DNA of 19,027 bases from Bacteroidales bacterium (GTDB taxonomy: Bacteria > Bacteroidota > Bacteroidia > Bacteroidales > UBA3824): positions 1 to 19,027 of the forward strand of contig JAGCNK010000120.1 in the NCBI GenBank assembly GCA_017645985.1, read 5' to 3'. Positions 8,097-15,646 of the stretch are shown one piece after another; the first letter of the stretch is position 1, and each line of letters starts with the position of its first letter. The notes under the pieces are model-generated. The model was not told the DNA's origin. It worked only from the letters and a program-made list of their open reading frames with translations, and did not search any database. The translations under genes were made by a program, and so were the position numbers.

Positions 8097-10181
8097 ATGA
8101 TGCAAAACATGAAAAAATCACTGTTAATCATCTCTGCATTATTAGTCGGAATACAGATTCCGGCATATTCGCAGTTCAAACCAAAAATATCCAAAAGCGA
8201 GTTTCTGACAACGCCCGAAGGCTCCACAGACGCTTGGAAGAATGTCCGCATTGGCAACCGTCACTACCGCCATCTCAAATCCGGACACATGAAAATCGCA
8301 GCCAACTACTACAATCTGGCTCTCGAATACAACGACGCCAACACAGCCCTTCTTTACCGCACAGGCGTAAGCGAGCTGGCATCGTCTCAAAATACCAACG
8401 CTCTCAAGCATCTCGACGAGGCTTATTCAGCCATGGGCAACTCCATCGCCCCCGACTGCCAATACCAACTTGCGATAGCACAGCAGCGCAACAACAAGTT
8501 CGACAAGGCTCTGTCAAACTTTGAGTCGTGCACCGAACTGATGACTCCCGCAATGGTGAAAAAATACCAGGACGACATCGAGCTGCGCAAGAGCCAGTGC
8601 GAAACCGGCATCAAGCTTGCCAAAGAGCCCCCGCGTGCCATCAGCCGCGCTATGGATGGCAACATCAACACAATAGCCCCCGAGTACGCACCCGTGTTCG
8701 GCAATGTTGACTCGCTGCTCTATTTCACATCGCGCCGCTACGAAGGACACAAAAACCGCCGCAACTCGCTCAACTTCGAGTTTTACGAAGAAGTGTACAC
8801 CTCGTCGCCCACCAACGGCACCTGGAGCGAAGGCCAGCGCATGAAGAAACCCATCAACAAACGACGCAACGACGCCGCTGTGGCTATGGACCTCTCCGGC
8901 ACTGAAATGATTATGTACCGTGGCAAAAAAGGCAACGGATCGCTCTACAGCACCCAGCGCAAAGACAACGGTCAATGGAAACGACCCAAAAAGAACGTGA
9001 AATTCAACAAGGCAAGCTCAAGAGAGATTGCCCTCTCGTTCTCAAACGACAGCAGCAAGGTGGTGTTCTCTTCCGACCGCGTAAAAGACAGCCAGGGCGG
9101 TTTCGACCTATTTTACAGCTGGCGCAACGAACGCGGCAAATGGAGCAAGCCCGTCAACTTCGGTGCACCCGTCAACTCTAAATACAACGAGGTGTCGGCA
9201 TGCTTCGGCGCTGGCGACTCTATCATCTACTTCGCATCCGACAACGAAAAGAGCGTGGGCGGATACGACCTTATGATGAGCGTAAACCGCAACGGCGAAT
9301 GGCAGGAGCCTGTAAACCTCGGACTTCAGGTAAACTCGGGCGACGACGACCAGTATTTCTCGCTCATTCCCGGCAACGAACGCATCGGATTCTACGCTTC
9401 AAAACGCGCCGGCGGCCAAGGCAACTTCGACATCTACCGCATCCTGGTTATCAACAAGCCCGCACGTCAGCTTCCCGCACTGCCGCCGCTCGTAGCAGTC
9501 AACGCTTCCAAAGAGCCGGCTCTTCCGCTCGAAGACCCCGTGGTTATCAAAACTATGCGTATGACCATCGTCAAGGGCGTGGTTACCGACTGGGATTCTA
9601 CAAAATTCCTCAAGGCTAAGATCGAAATCACCGACAACGCCACCAACGAGGTTATCGAAACCATCACCACCGACCCCACCACTGGCGCATACACCGTTAT
9701 GCTTCCCTCGGGAAAAAACTATGCTATGACTGTATCAAGCGAAGGATATATGTTCCACTCTGAGAACTTCAACATTCCTTCCACTACCAAATATCAAGAA
9801 ATCACCAAGAATATCCGTCTCCTCTCTATGGACCCCGGAAGCAAAGTGGTGCTCAACAACGTATTCTTCGACACCGGAAAGGCAACCCTCCGTCCCGAAT
9901 CGTACGGCGAGCTCAACCGACTGGCAGAGGTATTCAAGCTTTATCCCAAACTCGTAATCGAGATTTCGGGTCACACCGACAACCAAGGAAGCAAGGCCAC
10001 CAACAACAAGCTTTCGCTCAACCGTGCCAAAGCCGTGGTTGACTATATGATAAGCATTGGCGTTGAAAAATCGCACCTCATAGCCAAAGGCTACGGACCC
10101 AGCCAGCCCCGCGACACCAACAAGACCCCCGAAGGTCGTCAGAACAACCGCCGTGTGGAGGCTAAGATTATCAGCAAATAA
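8097..10181 (+). CDS. PorE-like envelope protein: TPR-PD40 propeller-CRD-OmpA_C (copy 2)
   Basis: This paralogue of the preceding gene has 694 residues from the ATG at 8097; ATGs at 8100 and 8109 are equally possible, the last giving a cleaner signal peptide starting MKKSLLII. The signal peptide ends near YSQ (26). A TPR-like region covers about 60-175, and the propeller about 195-450, with cores such as SNDSSKVVFSS and VGGYDLMMS. A Pro-rich hinge lies at 456-482, the CRD sandwich at about 485-578 and the OmpA C-terminal domain at about 585-694. The ligand-binding motif GHTDNQG has Asp628 and Arg643, both intact. Both copies share the N-terminal signature PEG-x-x-DAWKNV and the pre-OmpA segment YMFHSENFN / FLFHSENFN. 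It starts 39 bases after copy 1 with no terminator between and closes the operon ahead of a strong hairpin. Exact role unknown; periplasmic peptidoglycan anchoring is the supported part. Confidence 0.92.
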   Translation: MMQNMKKSLLIISALLVGIQIPAYSQFKPKISKSEFLTTPEGSTDAWKNVRIGNRHYRHLKSGHMKIAANYYNLALEYNDANTALLYRTGVSELASSQNTNALKHLDEAYSAMGNSIAPDCQYQLAIAQQRNNKFDKALSNFESCTELMTPAMVKKYQDDIELRKSQCETGIKLAKEPPRAISRAMDGNINTIAPEYAPVFGNVDSLLYFTSRRYEGHKNRRNSLNFEFYEEVYTSSPTNGTWSEGQRMKKPINKRRNDAAVAMDLSGTEMIMYRGKKGNGSLYSTQRKDNGQWKRPKKNVKFNKASSREIALSFSNDSSKVVFSSDRVKDSQGGFDLFYSWRNERGKWSKPVNFGAPVNSKYNEVSACFGAGDSIIYFASDNEKSVGGYDLMMSVNRNGEWQEPVNLGLQVNSGDDDQYFSLIPGNERIGFYASKRAGGQGNFDIYRILVINKPARQLPALPPLVAVNASKEPALPLEDPVVIKTMRMTIVKGVVTDWDSTKFLKAKIEITDNATNEVIETITTDPTTGAYTVMLPSGKNYAMTVSSEGYMFHSENFNIPSTTKYQEITKNIRLLSMDPGSKVVLNNVFFDTGKATLRPESYGELNRLAEVFKLYPKLVIEISGHTDNQGSKATNNKLSLNRAKAVVDYMISIGVEKSHLIAKGYGPSQPRDTNKTPEGRQNNRRVEAKIISK

Positions 10182-10214
10182 TAACAGCAGACTATATGTC
10201 TGAAAAAAATAAAA

Positions 10215-10263
10215 GTGAAACGCAGATTTTTTCCAATTTTATAATCTGCGTTTCACATTTTTT
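10215..10263 (+). terminator. Rho-independent terminator after the PD40/OmpA operon
   Basis: A perfect 14-bp stem, GTGAAACGCAGATT (10215-10228) with its complement at 10243-10256, encloses a 14-base loop and is followed by six T residues (10258-10263). It lies 34 bases after the stop of copy 2. The A-rich left flank could also let it work weakly on the other strand. Confidence 0.9.
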
Positions 10264-10264
10264 A

Positions 10265-10272
10265 TATTTTTG
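10265..10272 (+). promoter_or_regulatory. Possible -7 box for the Kelch/barrel operon
   Basis: TATTTTTG fits TAnnTTTG and begins two bases after the T-tract of the preceding terminator. It would leave a leader of about 110 bases before the ATG at 10387. The match lies in a T-rich tract and no -33 TTTG is visible, so it may be chance. Confidence 0.35.
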
Positions 10273-10386
10273 TAAAAAAATTCACGGCTTAGCAATTTAT
10301 GGAACGATTTTGGCAATGTATTAACACAAAACATCGTTAACTTACTATAAAACTGATTGAATACCAACATAAAAAAGACTAAACAA

Positions 10387-12081
10387 ATGACAAACATTAA
10401 AAATATAGTTCATCCTATGAAAAAACACTGCTTTTTTTCGTGCCTGATAGCCGCCGCAATCCTTTCCGGCTGTATCAAGGAAGATGGCGAACCGTATACT
10501 ATTGAACGAACGATTGAACCCACAACTTTGGTATCATCGCAAAAAGGATATATGTACGGCAATGCTAATACCGATGTGATAACAAAAGACACTTTTGAAC
10601 TTACGTTTAACAACAGAAACATTCAAGACTTAGACGTTTATCTCGGTGTAAAATCCAGTTTCTATGTTTACGACACATCCCACGTTATCCAGTGCGGCTA
10701 TGTTTATTCATACACCGACACAATGCCCACCATTAAGAAAGCCGATTGCTTTGTCTTCGACGACATAACCTGGGACAAAAACAACAACACTGACTCGATA
10801 TTTTTTGCAGGCGAGCAGCACAAACTTCAATTCCACACCAATGTCTATATCCGCTCGTTTGTTGTAACACAAAACGGCGACACTTGCTACAATGGACAGA
10901 CACTGGCGCACGAAACAAGTATGCCAAGCGACGTATGGTATCATCGTAACGAAGCACCCGCAATATTTCCTGCCCGCGAAGGAATCATTACCGCAACCAC
11001 CAGCAAGGGTAAAACATATTTCTACGGTGGACGTGGAACTGTCAACTGCTATGCAGATATGTGGGTTTACGATGCCGAAAAAGACACTTGGGAACAATTG
11101 GCAACATGTTCTGACCTATATTCTTATTCTGGACCAGCAGAACGTTGCTATGGCGCTGCATTTATGTATAATCATAGTCTGAAAAACGACACCTTGATGT
11201 ACATCATAGGAGGTGAAGACGCAACTGGAGAAGCCACCGACGGCGGCTTCATTTACAGTTTGAAGAACAACCAGTTTGGAAAGAATACAGACCATCCCAA
11301 AAACCGATCATATGTTCAAAAATTGAACAAACCCACTACAGGTTTGATTGGATTCACGATTGAAGCTCCCAATAATTTAGGAGAAGTGCATGTTATAGGC
11401 ATGGGTATGATTCATGATGAAATGTCATCAGTTACCGCTGTTGAAACCCAAATGTTTCAGTACAATGTGGAAAAAGACGCCACATTGGAAGACGGAACGA
11501 ACTATCAAACTTGGCTGCCTTTCGGAAGTCTCGAAAAAGAAGGCGTAACAGGCGACAAAGCTGCCATTGGTTACTACAAATCCATGGTTGTAAAAATCAA
11601 CAAAAGCACAGTTATTATAGGTACTGGAATAAGCTCAGAAGATAAGGAGATGAAACGTTGTGGAAGACTTTTCTACGAAGTTAAAAGCAAAAATACTGGA
11701 GAAATCGCTTGCAAACAGCTGCCTGCTCCTCCTGACGAATTTGTTGCCCGTACAAATGCTACAGGATTCTATTTGGAATACAATCAGTTAGGCGGCTCTC
11801 ACAGCAACTTCTATGTTGGCACAGGTATTGACCAAGACGGCAACGTACTCAACGATTTTTGGGCGTTTGATTTGGCAAATAGTTCTTGGAAACGGATCAG
11901 AGATTGCAGCAATATTGTCCGCCATGGCGCAGTAGGTTTCTCAATTCTCCGTACCGACGACCTTGTTAACAAAGGCGCAGAACCTCAGCAACGCGGTATT
12001 GTTGCCTTCGGCAAAGGATACCAGCTTGACAAACCTGAAGATTATACCGTTCGAAACGACGTTTGGGAATACCTTCCGTAA
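10387..12081 (+). CDS. Kelch-repeat propeller lipoprotein with N-terminal FN3-like domain
   Basis: The start is set at the ATG at 10387 (564 residues); an in-frame ATG at 10417 (MKKHCFFS...) is an equally good lipoprotein start, and an upstream TTG at 10357 is unlikely. The signal peptide ends in the lipobox ILSGC, lipid-bearing Cys29 in the longer form. The next residues IKEDGE are charged like the surface-export signal of Bacteroidota lipoproteins. Residues about 50-185 look like an FN3-type domain (IQCGYVYS ... YIRSFVVTQNGDTCYNG). From about 195 to the end there are Kelch-type blades, for example GKTYFYGG...DMWVYDAEKDTWEQL, YIIGGEDATG, FYVGTGI...NDFWAFDLANSSWKRI and the final NDVWEYLP. Function is probably binding at the cell surface; no catalytic residues are evident. 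The middle of the gene is AT-richer than its neighbours (about 35% GC at 11161-11220 by hand count, against 48% at 9001-9060). A PorT-like barrel follows after 41 bases. Confidence 0.88.
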   Translation: MTNIKNIVHPMKKHCFFSCLIAAAILSGCIKEDGEPYTIERTIEPTTLVSSQKGYMYGNANTDVITKDTFELTFNNRNIQDLDVYLGVKSSFYVYDTSHVIQCGYVYSYTDTMPTIKKADCFVFDDITWDKNNNTDSIFFAGEQHKLQFHTNVYIRSFVVTQNGDTCYNGQTLAHETSMPSDVWYHRNEAPAIFPAREGIITATTSKGKTYFYGGRGTVNCYADMWVYDAEKDTWEQLATCSDLYSYSGPAERCYGAAFMYNHSLKNDTLMYIIGGEDATGEATDGGFIYSLKNNQFGKNTDHPKNRSYVQKLNKPTTGLIGFTIEAPNNLGEVHVIGMGMIHDEMSSVTAVETQMFQYNVEKDATLEDGTNYQTWLPFGSLEKEGVTGDKAAIGYYKSMVVKINKSTVIIGTGISSEDKEMKRCGRLFYEVKSKNTGEIACKQLPAPPDEFVARTNATGFYLEYNQLGGSHSNFYVGTGIDQDGNVLNDFWAFDLANSSWKRIRDCSNIVRHGAVGFSILRTDDLVNKGAEPQQRGIVAFGKGYQLDKPEDYTVRNDVWEYLP

Positions 12082-12122
12082 TTGATTAAACAGATTATTA
12101 CAAACCGAAAATATATAACAAG

Positions 12123-12923
12123 ATGAAACATCTGACATTCATATTACTATTCTGCCTCGGATTCATAGCCACCGCTTCGGCGCAGCTTGACGAGGACAAC
12201 AAATCAGAATACCGTTACTGGGGCTTTGTGATTGGCATCAACCACGGATTCGGCGCTCCCGAAAACACCAACGAGAACGTTATGCTCCACACCGCCAAAG
12301 GCGATATGTACAAAAAACGCGCTGGAGCGTTTAACTACACTCCCGGCTACCAAATCGGCATGGTATACAACCTCGACTTCAAAAACAACAAGTCGGGTAT
12401 CCAAACCGGTCTCGAATTTACCAACTACGGCTGCCGCACCAAATACGAAACCCGCGACAACGACCTCTACGACGTTAAGGAATCGTTCAGAGCTATGGCA
12501 GTATCAGTTCCGCTGTTGTTTAAGTTCGGTCCCAACGACATCTACCGCGATATGGCTTACATAACAGTGGGCGTAAGGGCTCATTACAACATATCTGTGA
12601 TGCAGGGTCAGAAGGCAAGCTGGAACACCCAGAAATACGGCAAAAAGCTCACCGGCGACGAAATCAACCAGTTTTCGTTGTGCGGCGTGCTCGGATTCAA
12701 CGTGGGCATGATCAGCGTAAACGCCAACTATATGTTTATGAACTTCATCAACGACGGCTGCCAGATAGTGGAAAACGGCGTCACCAAGAAACCTTTCCAG
12801 GGCATCAAAGGCAGCATCTATCTCTACACGAGTCTCAACGTGCCTCTCTGCCGCTGGCTCACAGTTCACAACTGGCAGGCTGAGAAAATCCGCCGCAAGC
12901 TCCACGGTGGCTCTACATTCTAA
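12123..12923 (+). CDS. Outer-membrane beta-barrel protein, PorT-like
   Basis: The 266-residue product starts with a Sec signal peptide (MKHLTFILLFCLGFIATASA, cleavage before Gln21). The remainder shows alternating hydrophobic/polar strands with aromatic girdle residues, such as RYWGFVIGINHGFG, PGYQIGMVYNLDF, SGIQTGLEFTNYG, VSVPLLFKFG, AYITVGVRAHYNISV and ISVNANYMFMNFI. This is the pattern of the small 8-stranded PorT/outer-membrane barrel superfamily common in Bacteroidota. A short basic tail (EKIRRKLHGG) ends the protein instead of the usual terminal aromatic residue followed closely by the stop, although Phe is the last residue. It follows the Kelch lipoprotein by 41 bases with no terminator between, so the pair is probably one operon, with the barrel perhaps holding or exporting the lipoprotein. 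Calling it PorT of the type IX system would go beyond the evidence. Confidence 0.82.
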   Translation: MKHLTFILLFCLGFIATASAQLDEDNKSEYRYWGFVIGINHGFGAPENTNENVMLHTAKGDMYKKRAGAFNYTPGYQIGMVYNLDFKNNKSGIQTGLEFTNYGCRTKYETRDNDLYDVKESFRAMAVSVPLLFKFGPNDIYRDMAYITVGVRAHYNISVMQGQKASWNTQKYGKKLTGDEINQFSLCGVLGFNVGMISVNANYMFMNFINDGCQIVENGVTKKPFQGIKGSIYLYTSLNVPLCRWLTVHNWQAEKIRRKLHGGSTF

Positions 12924-12950
12924 AACAACTAAATGTAAATCATATTCAAA

Positions 12951-12984
12951 AAACGGGATTCCTGATTTGGAATTCCGTTTTTTT
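12951..12984 (+). terminator. Rho-independent terminator after the barrel gene
   Basis: A 12-bp stem (12951-12962 with 12969-12980, one G-U pair) encloses a 6-base loop TGATTT and continues into a T-tract ending at 12984. It lies 27 bases after the stop. A short outer inverted repeat, AAATGTA (12931-12937) with TACATTT (12988-12994), brackets it. Confidence 0.85.
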
Positions 12985-12995
12985 ATGTACATTTA
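12966..12995 (+). promoter_or_regulatory. Possible promoter of the EEP lipoprotein gene, overlapping the terminator
   Basis: TTTG at 12966-12969 and TACATTTA at 12988-12995 are separated by 18 bases. This is one base short of the usual -33/-7 spacing and one mismatch from TAnnTTTG. It would give a leader of roughly 15-20 bases before the ATG at 13018. The -33 element would lie in the loop and right arm of the terminator hairpin. Confidence 0.4.
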
Positions 12996-13017
12996 CGCTT
13001 AGAAAAACACACCGAAT

Positions 13018-14070
13018 ATGAAATTTAAAGCACTTATCATAACCGTCATTTGTCTGCTCTGCGGCTGTGCGGCCACAAACCTCACACAATCCGTTTCGTA
13101 TCAAAACGAATTTATTGTAATGTTTTACAATCTTGAAAACATGTTTGACATTATCGACAGTCCCGACACCAACGACTCGGACTTTACGCCCACAGGAGCT
13201 AAAAACTGGACTCACAACCGCTACGAAACCAAAAAGAAACGCATCTGGCAGGTGATTGCCTCGGTTAGCGACAAACACTTCCCCGATATTATAGGCGTGT
13301 GCGAAATAGAAAACCACAACGTTATGCAGGATATTATCAACACCACGCCTTTAGGTGCGCTGGGCTATAGCTGCTACTATCACGAAACCCTCGACCGAAG
13401 GGGTATCGACGTGGCTGTGATGTATCGTAGCGAAACTTTCCAGATTATCGACACCACATTTATACACATATATTTCCCCACCGACCCCACTTACAATTCG
13501 CGCGATATTGTATATATCAAAGGCATTGCAAAAGAGTTTGGCGACACACTCCACGTGTTTGTAAACCATTGGCCAAGCCGCTACAGTGGTCGTATAGCAA
13601 GCGAAGAGCTACGTATGACGGCGGCTCAAACCCTCCGCCGCTGCACCGATTCTATCTCAGCCATCAACCCTCTTGCCAAAATTGTATGCATTGGCGACTT
13701 TAACGACTCTCCGCTCGACCGCTCGGTAAATGAGGGTCTCAACTCTCTTACCACTTTCGACTCCATACAGCCAAACCGCCTTTATCACCTGGCTCACTAT
13801 ATGCAAACAGAAAAAAAAATGTGGACTTACAATTATCAGGGAATCTACGATATTCTCGACCAAATATTTGTTTCGGGCGGACTTATGCTCAACAGCGGGC
13901 TTTGCTGCACCAAAGACGATGCTCAAACCGTATACCGCGATTTTATTATCGAAGACAACGGCCAAGGACCTAAGCCCAAGCGCACCTATATCGGAATGAA
14001 ATACAACGACGGGTTTTCCGACCACTTGCCCGTAACTCTCACGCTTCACGAGCCTATACAAAAGAAATGA
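13018..14070 (+). CDS. Endonuclease/exonuclease/phosphatase-family lipoprotein
   Basis: The 350-residue product has the full motif set of the Mg2+-dependent EEP (DNase I-like) fold. The motifs are FYNLENMFD (36-44), GVCEIEN with the metal-ligand Glu near 96, RGIDVAVMYR (128-137), VNHWPSR with His184, GDFNDSP (226-232) and the terminal SDHLPV with Asp335-His336. The superfamily cleaves phosphodiesters in DNA, RNA, phosphoinositides or sphingomyelin, so the substrate cannot be named. The N-terminus MKFKALIITVICLLCGC is a lipoprotein signal with Cys17. The residues after it (AATNLT) lack the acidic surface-export signature, so a periplasm-facing lipoprotein is more likely. Such proteins in Bacteroidota are often annotated as secreted nucleases. 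It appears monocistronic, preceded by a terminator and followed by a convergent gene. Confidence 0.92.
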   Translation: MKFKALIITVICLLCGCAATNLTQSVSYQNEFIVMFYNLENMFDIIDSPDTNDSDFTPTGAKNWTHNRYETKKKRIWQVIASVSDKHFPDIIGVCEIENHNVMQDIINTTPLGALGYSCYYHETLDRRGIDVAVMYRSETFQIIDTTFIHIYFPTDPTYNSRDIVYIKGIAKEFGDTLHVFVNHWPSRYSGRIASEELRMTAAQTLRRCTDSISAINPLAKIVCIGDFNDSPLDRSVNEGLNSLTTFDSIQPNRLYHLAHYMQTEKKMWTYNYQGIYDILDQIFVSGGLMLNSGLCCTKDDAQTVYRDFIIEDNGQGPKPKRTYIGMKYNDGFSDHLPVTLTLHEPIQKK

Positions 14071-14094
14071 GCGACGCCCTGAAAGGAACGTCGC
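14071..14094. terminator. Weak hairpin between convergent genes
   Basis: GCGACG (14071-14076) and CGTCGC (14089-14094) form a 6-bp GC-rich stem directly after the TGA of the EEP gene. There is no T-tract on the plus strand; on the minus strand the hairpin is followed by T-rich sequence. It may serve the minus-strand gene ending at 14123. Confidence 0.35.
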
Positions 14095-14122
14095 CCAAGT
14101 TTCACATTTTAAAAATCACTAA

Positions 14123-14488
14123 TTATGCTTGTTTAATACCTTGTTCACGCATATATCGCTCTACAACATCGTCTAAGCCGCTTGCATCGGTTATAACCTG
14201 CTCGCCTTGCTCGTTTTCCATAAGTTTCAGTTTGAGAGCGTTGGCTGTGGCAGGACCGAATGATCCGTCGGCTTCTACACCAACAAATGTTTGAAGAGCC
14301 TTGATGGTTTTAGGACCAAGTTTGCCATCTTCAACCAATCCTGCGTTGCTTTCTTTATTGATCCATGCCTGAAGTTTTTTAATAGTGTTTTCACCAATCA
14401 TTCCGTCGGCTTTGGTGCCGATTTTTTCTTGCAATTTGATGATGGTGTCATGGTCTAATTTCCAAATTGAAGTAATTTCGTCTGCCAT
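14123..14488 (-). CDS. Small leaderless peptidoglycan-binding-like repeat protein
   Basis: The product has 121 residues from the ATG at 14488; an upstream in-frame TTG at 14515 is not needed. It contains three copies of the PG_binding_1 core D-G-x-(I/L/F)-G-x-x-T-x-x-x-L: DGMIGENTIKKLQ (28-40), DGKLGPKTIKALQ (54-66) and DGSFGPATANALK (74-86). A charged tail (91-121, GLDDVVERYMREQGIKQA) follows. This family normally sits in exported cell-wall hydrolases or phage lysins, yet here there is no signal peptide, no catalytic domain and no lysis neighbours. A cytoplasmic role for the fold, or export by a non-Sec route, would be needed. It seems to be transcribed on its own, convergent with the EEP lipoprotein gene. 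The assignment to the fold is fairly secure; the function is open. Confidence 0.82.
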   Translation of the reverse strand: MADEITSIWKLDHDTIIKLQEKIGTKADGMIGENTIKKLQAWINKESNAGLVEDGKLGPKTIKALQTFVGVEADGSFGPATANALKLKLMENEQGEQVITDASGLDDVVERYMREQGIKQA

Positions 14489-14535
14489 TTTAAGTTTAGT
14501 TATTGCGTTAGACAATTAGTTAATTCTTACAACCG

Positions 14536-14543
14536 TAAAGTTA
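14536..14543 (-). promoter_or_regulatory. Possible -7 box of the PG-binding-like gene
   Basis: The minus strand reads TAACTTTA, one mismatch from TAnnTTTG, 47 bases before the ATG at 14488. No -33 TTTG is seen. The rest of the 14489-14604 gap is AT-rich with no clear terminator for rubrerythrin. Confidence 0.3.
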
Positions 14544-14604
14544 TGGAATTTTTCTTTACGTGTATTGATTTTTTAGATTTTTTTTCAGAAATTTTTTTTT
14601 ACCG

Positions 14605-15147
14605 TTAAAAATTCTCAGCCTTAAGCTGGAAATATGCCTGAGGATGGTCGCAAACGGGGCAAACCTCGGGAGCTGATTTTCCCACCACGATGTGTCCGCA
14701 GTTGCTGCACTGCCAAATGCAGTCGCCCTCGCGCGAGAACACGATCTTGTCCTCGATGTTTTTCAAAAGCTTGCGGTAGCGTTCCTCGTGTTCCTTTTCG
14801 ATAGCAGCCACGCCTTCAAACAGGTCGGCAATCTCGTTGAAACCTTCCTCGCGGGCCTCCTTTGCCATACGGGGATACATATCGGTCCATTCGGAATTTT
14901 CGCCTTCGGCTGCATCTTTGAGATTAGCAAGAGTGTCTTGAATTTTGCCGCCGCAGAGCAGCTTGAACCAAATTTTGGCGTGCTCCTTCTCCTGGTTGGC
15001 GGTCTCCTCAAAGAGGTTTCCGATCTGCACAAAGCCGTCTTTCTTAGCCTTAGAGGCGTAGTATGTGTATTTGTTACGTGCCTGACTCTCACCGGCAAAT
15101 GCCTCCATCAGGTTCTGTTCTGTTTTTGTGCCTTTAAGTGATTTCAT
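14605..15147 (-). CDS. rbr: Rubrerythrin (peroxide-reducing di-iron protein)
   Basis: Rubrerythrin reduces hydrogen peroxide to water in the cytoplasm of anaerobes, using a di-iron centre fed by its own rubredoxin-type iron. The 180-residue length is typical. The four-helix domain carries the iron ligands Glu20 (AFAGESQAR), Glu53-x-x-His56 and Glu117-x-x-His120, with further acidic residues at 97-102. The C-terminal rubredoxin-like domain has Cys147-x-x-Cys150 and Cys163-x-x-Cys166. The start is the ATG at 15147, where the conserved MKSLKGTKTEQNL begins; the frame stays open further upstream but that part is not conserved. A -7 box lies 51 bases upstream, just past the stop of the PIN toxin gene. 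The gene points to an anaerobic or microaerobic lifestyle. Confidence 0.97.
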   Translation of the reverse strand: MKSLKGTKTEQNLMEAFAGESQARNKYTYYASKAKKDGFVQIGNLFEETANQEKEHAKIWFKLLCGGKIQDTLANLKDAAEGENSEWTDMYPRMAKEAREEGFNEIADLFEGVAAIEKEHEERYRKLLKNIEDKIVFSREGDCIWQCSNCGHIVVGKSAPEVCPVCDHPQAYFQLKAENF

Positions 15148-15191
15148 TGTGTGTGAATTTTGATTGTTTGTGAATTTATTTAATTGTATTA

Positions 15192-15208
15192 TTCTCTGCA
15201 AATATAAA
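15192..15208. repeat. 17-bp direct repeat, copy A (rubrerythrin promoter side)
   Basis: TTCTCTGCAAATATAAA occurs here and again, identical, at 15945-15961. The two copies bracket the toxin-antitoxin pair with 753 bases between starts. Each copy contains the -7 box of the gene it precedes. Confidence 0.85.
15199..15206 (-). promoter_or_regulatory. -7 box of the rubrerythrin promoter
   Basis: The minus strand reads TATATTTG, an exact TAnnTTTG match, followed by CAGAGAA. It lies 11 bases from the PIN gene's stop on the upstream side. No TTTG is present at a 19-21 base spacing, where the sequence is GGGG-like from the end of the PIN gene. Confidence 0.65.
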
Positions 15209-15217
15209 AAAAGTTCC

Positions 15218-15646
15218 TTAATTCTCCCCATAAAACTTATCCAAAAACTCCTGCGGATCCATAACGTCAATATGGGCATCAGAAAAGTCCTTTTTGTTGC
15301 GGGTTATTATCACATCGCAGCCTTCAGCAATGGCTGAGTAATATTGCATAGCGTCTTCAAAGTCTTTGAAAGAGGAATTGAGGGCTCGAAGCGCAATTTG
15401 TTTGTCGGCGTAAATAGGTTCACAAATATTCACAAGCCGCTCCATCTTGCTAATTACTATGTCGTGAGGAATCTTTGCCTGACGTTCCATAATATAACTA
15501 ACCGTAGGCAAGGATATTATAGAACAAAACAAGTCTATTTTATTACTATTAGTCAATTCCAATATTTCCATTGCAGGGAGCAACCACATTTTGCGCTCAG
15601 CGAGCAAATCAATCATAATATTGGTGTCTAAAAACACTTTCATCAT
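15218..15646 (-). CDS. PIN-domain ribonuclease toxin (VapC-like)
   Basis: The 142-residue product has the PIN fold of VapC-type toxins, Mg2+-dependent RNases that inhibit translation when released from their antitoxin. Acidic metal ligands are visible: Asp in VFLDTNIMIDLL near the N-terminus, Glu around 72-76, Asp in FEDAMQYYSA (near 98) and the distal Asp in ITRNKKDFSDA. The strand VIITRNKKDF is typical of the family. Starts at 15646 or 15643 are both possible; either overlaps the TGA of the upstream antitoxin gene (ATGATGA), indicating coupled translation. The antitoxin-first order is standard for VapBC-type modules. The family assignment is confident; the RNA target cannot be inferred. Confidence 0.92.
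   Translation of the reverse strand: MMKVFLDTNIMIDLLAERKMWLLPAMEILELTNSNKIDLFCSIISLPTVSYIMERQAKIPHDIVISKMERLVNICEPIYADKQIALRALNSSFKDFEDAMQYYSAIAEGCDVIITRNKKDFSDAHIDVMDPQEFLDKFYGEN

Noticed and set aside
5041..12923. Complete type IX secretion locus
   Set aside because: PorE-like and PorT-like architectures are present, but no PorK/L/M/N, PorV, PorU, SprA or C-terminal T9SS sorting domain is seen in the window.
14123..14488. Phage or endolysin remnant
   Set aside because: Only the wall-binding-like repeats are present; no hydrolase, holin, tail or integrase gene is near.
15148..15279. N-terminal extension of rubrerythrin
   Set aside because: The open frame continues upstream through the promoter and into the PIN gene, but the extra residues are not part of the family and the -7 box lies within them.
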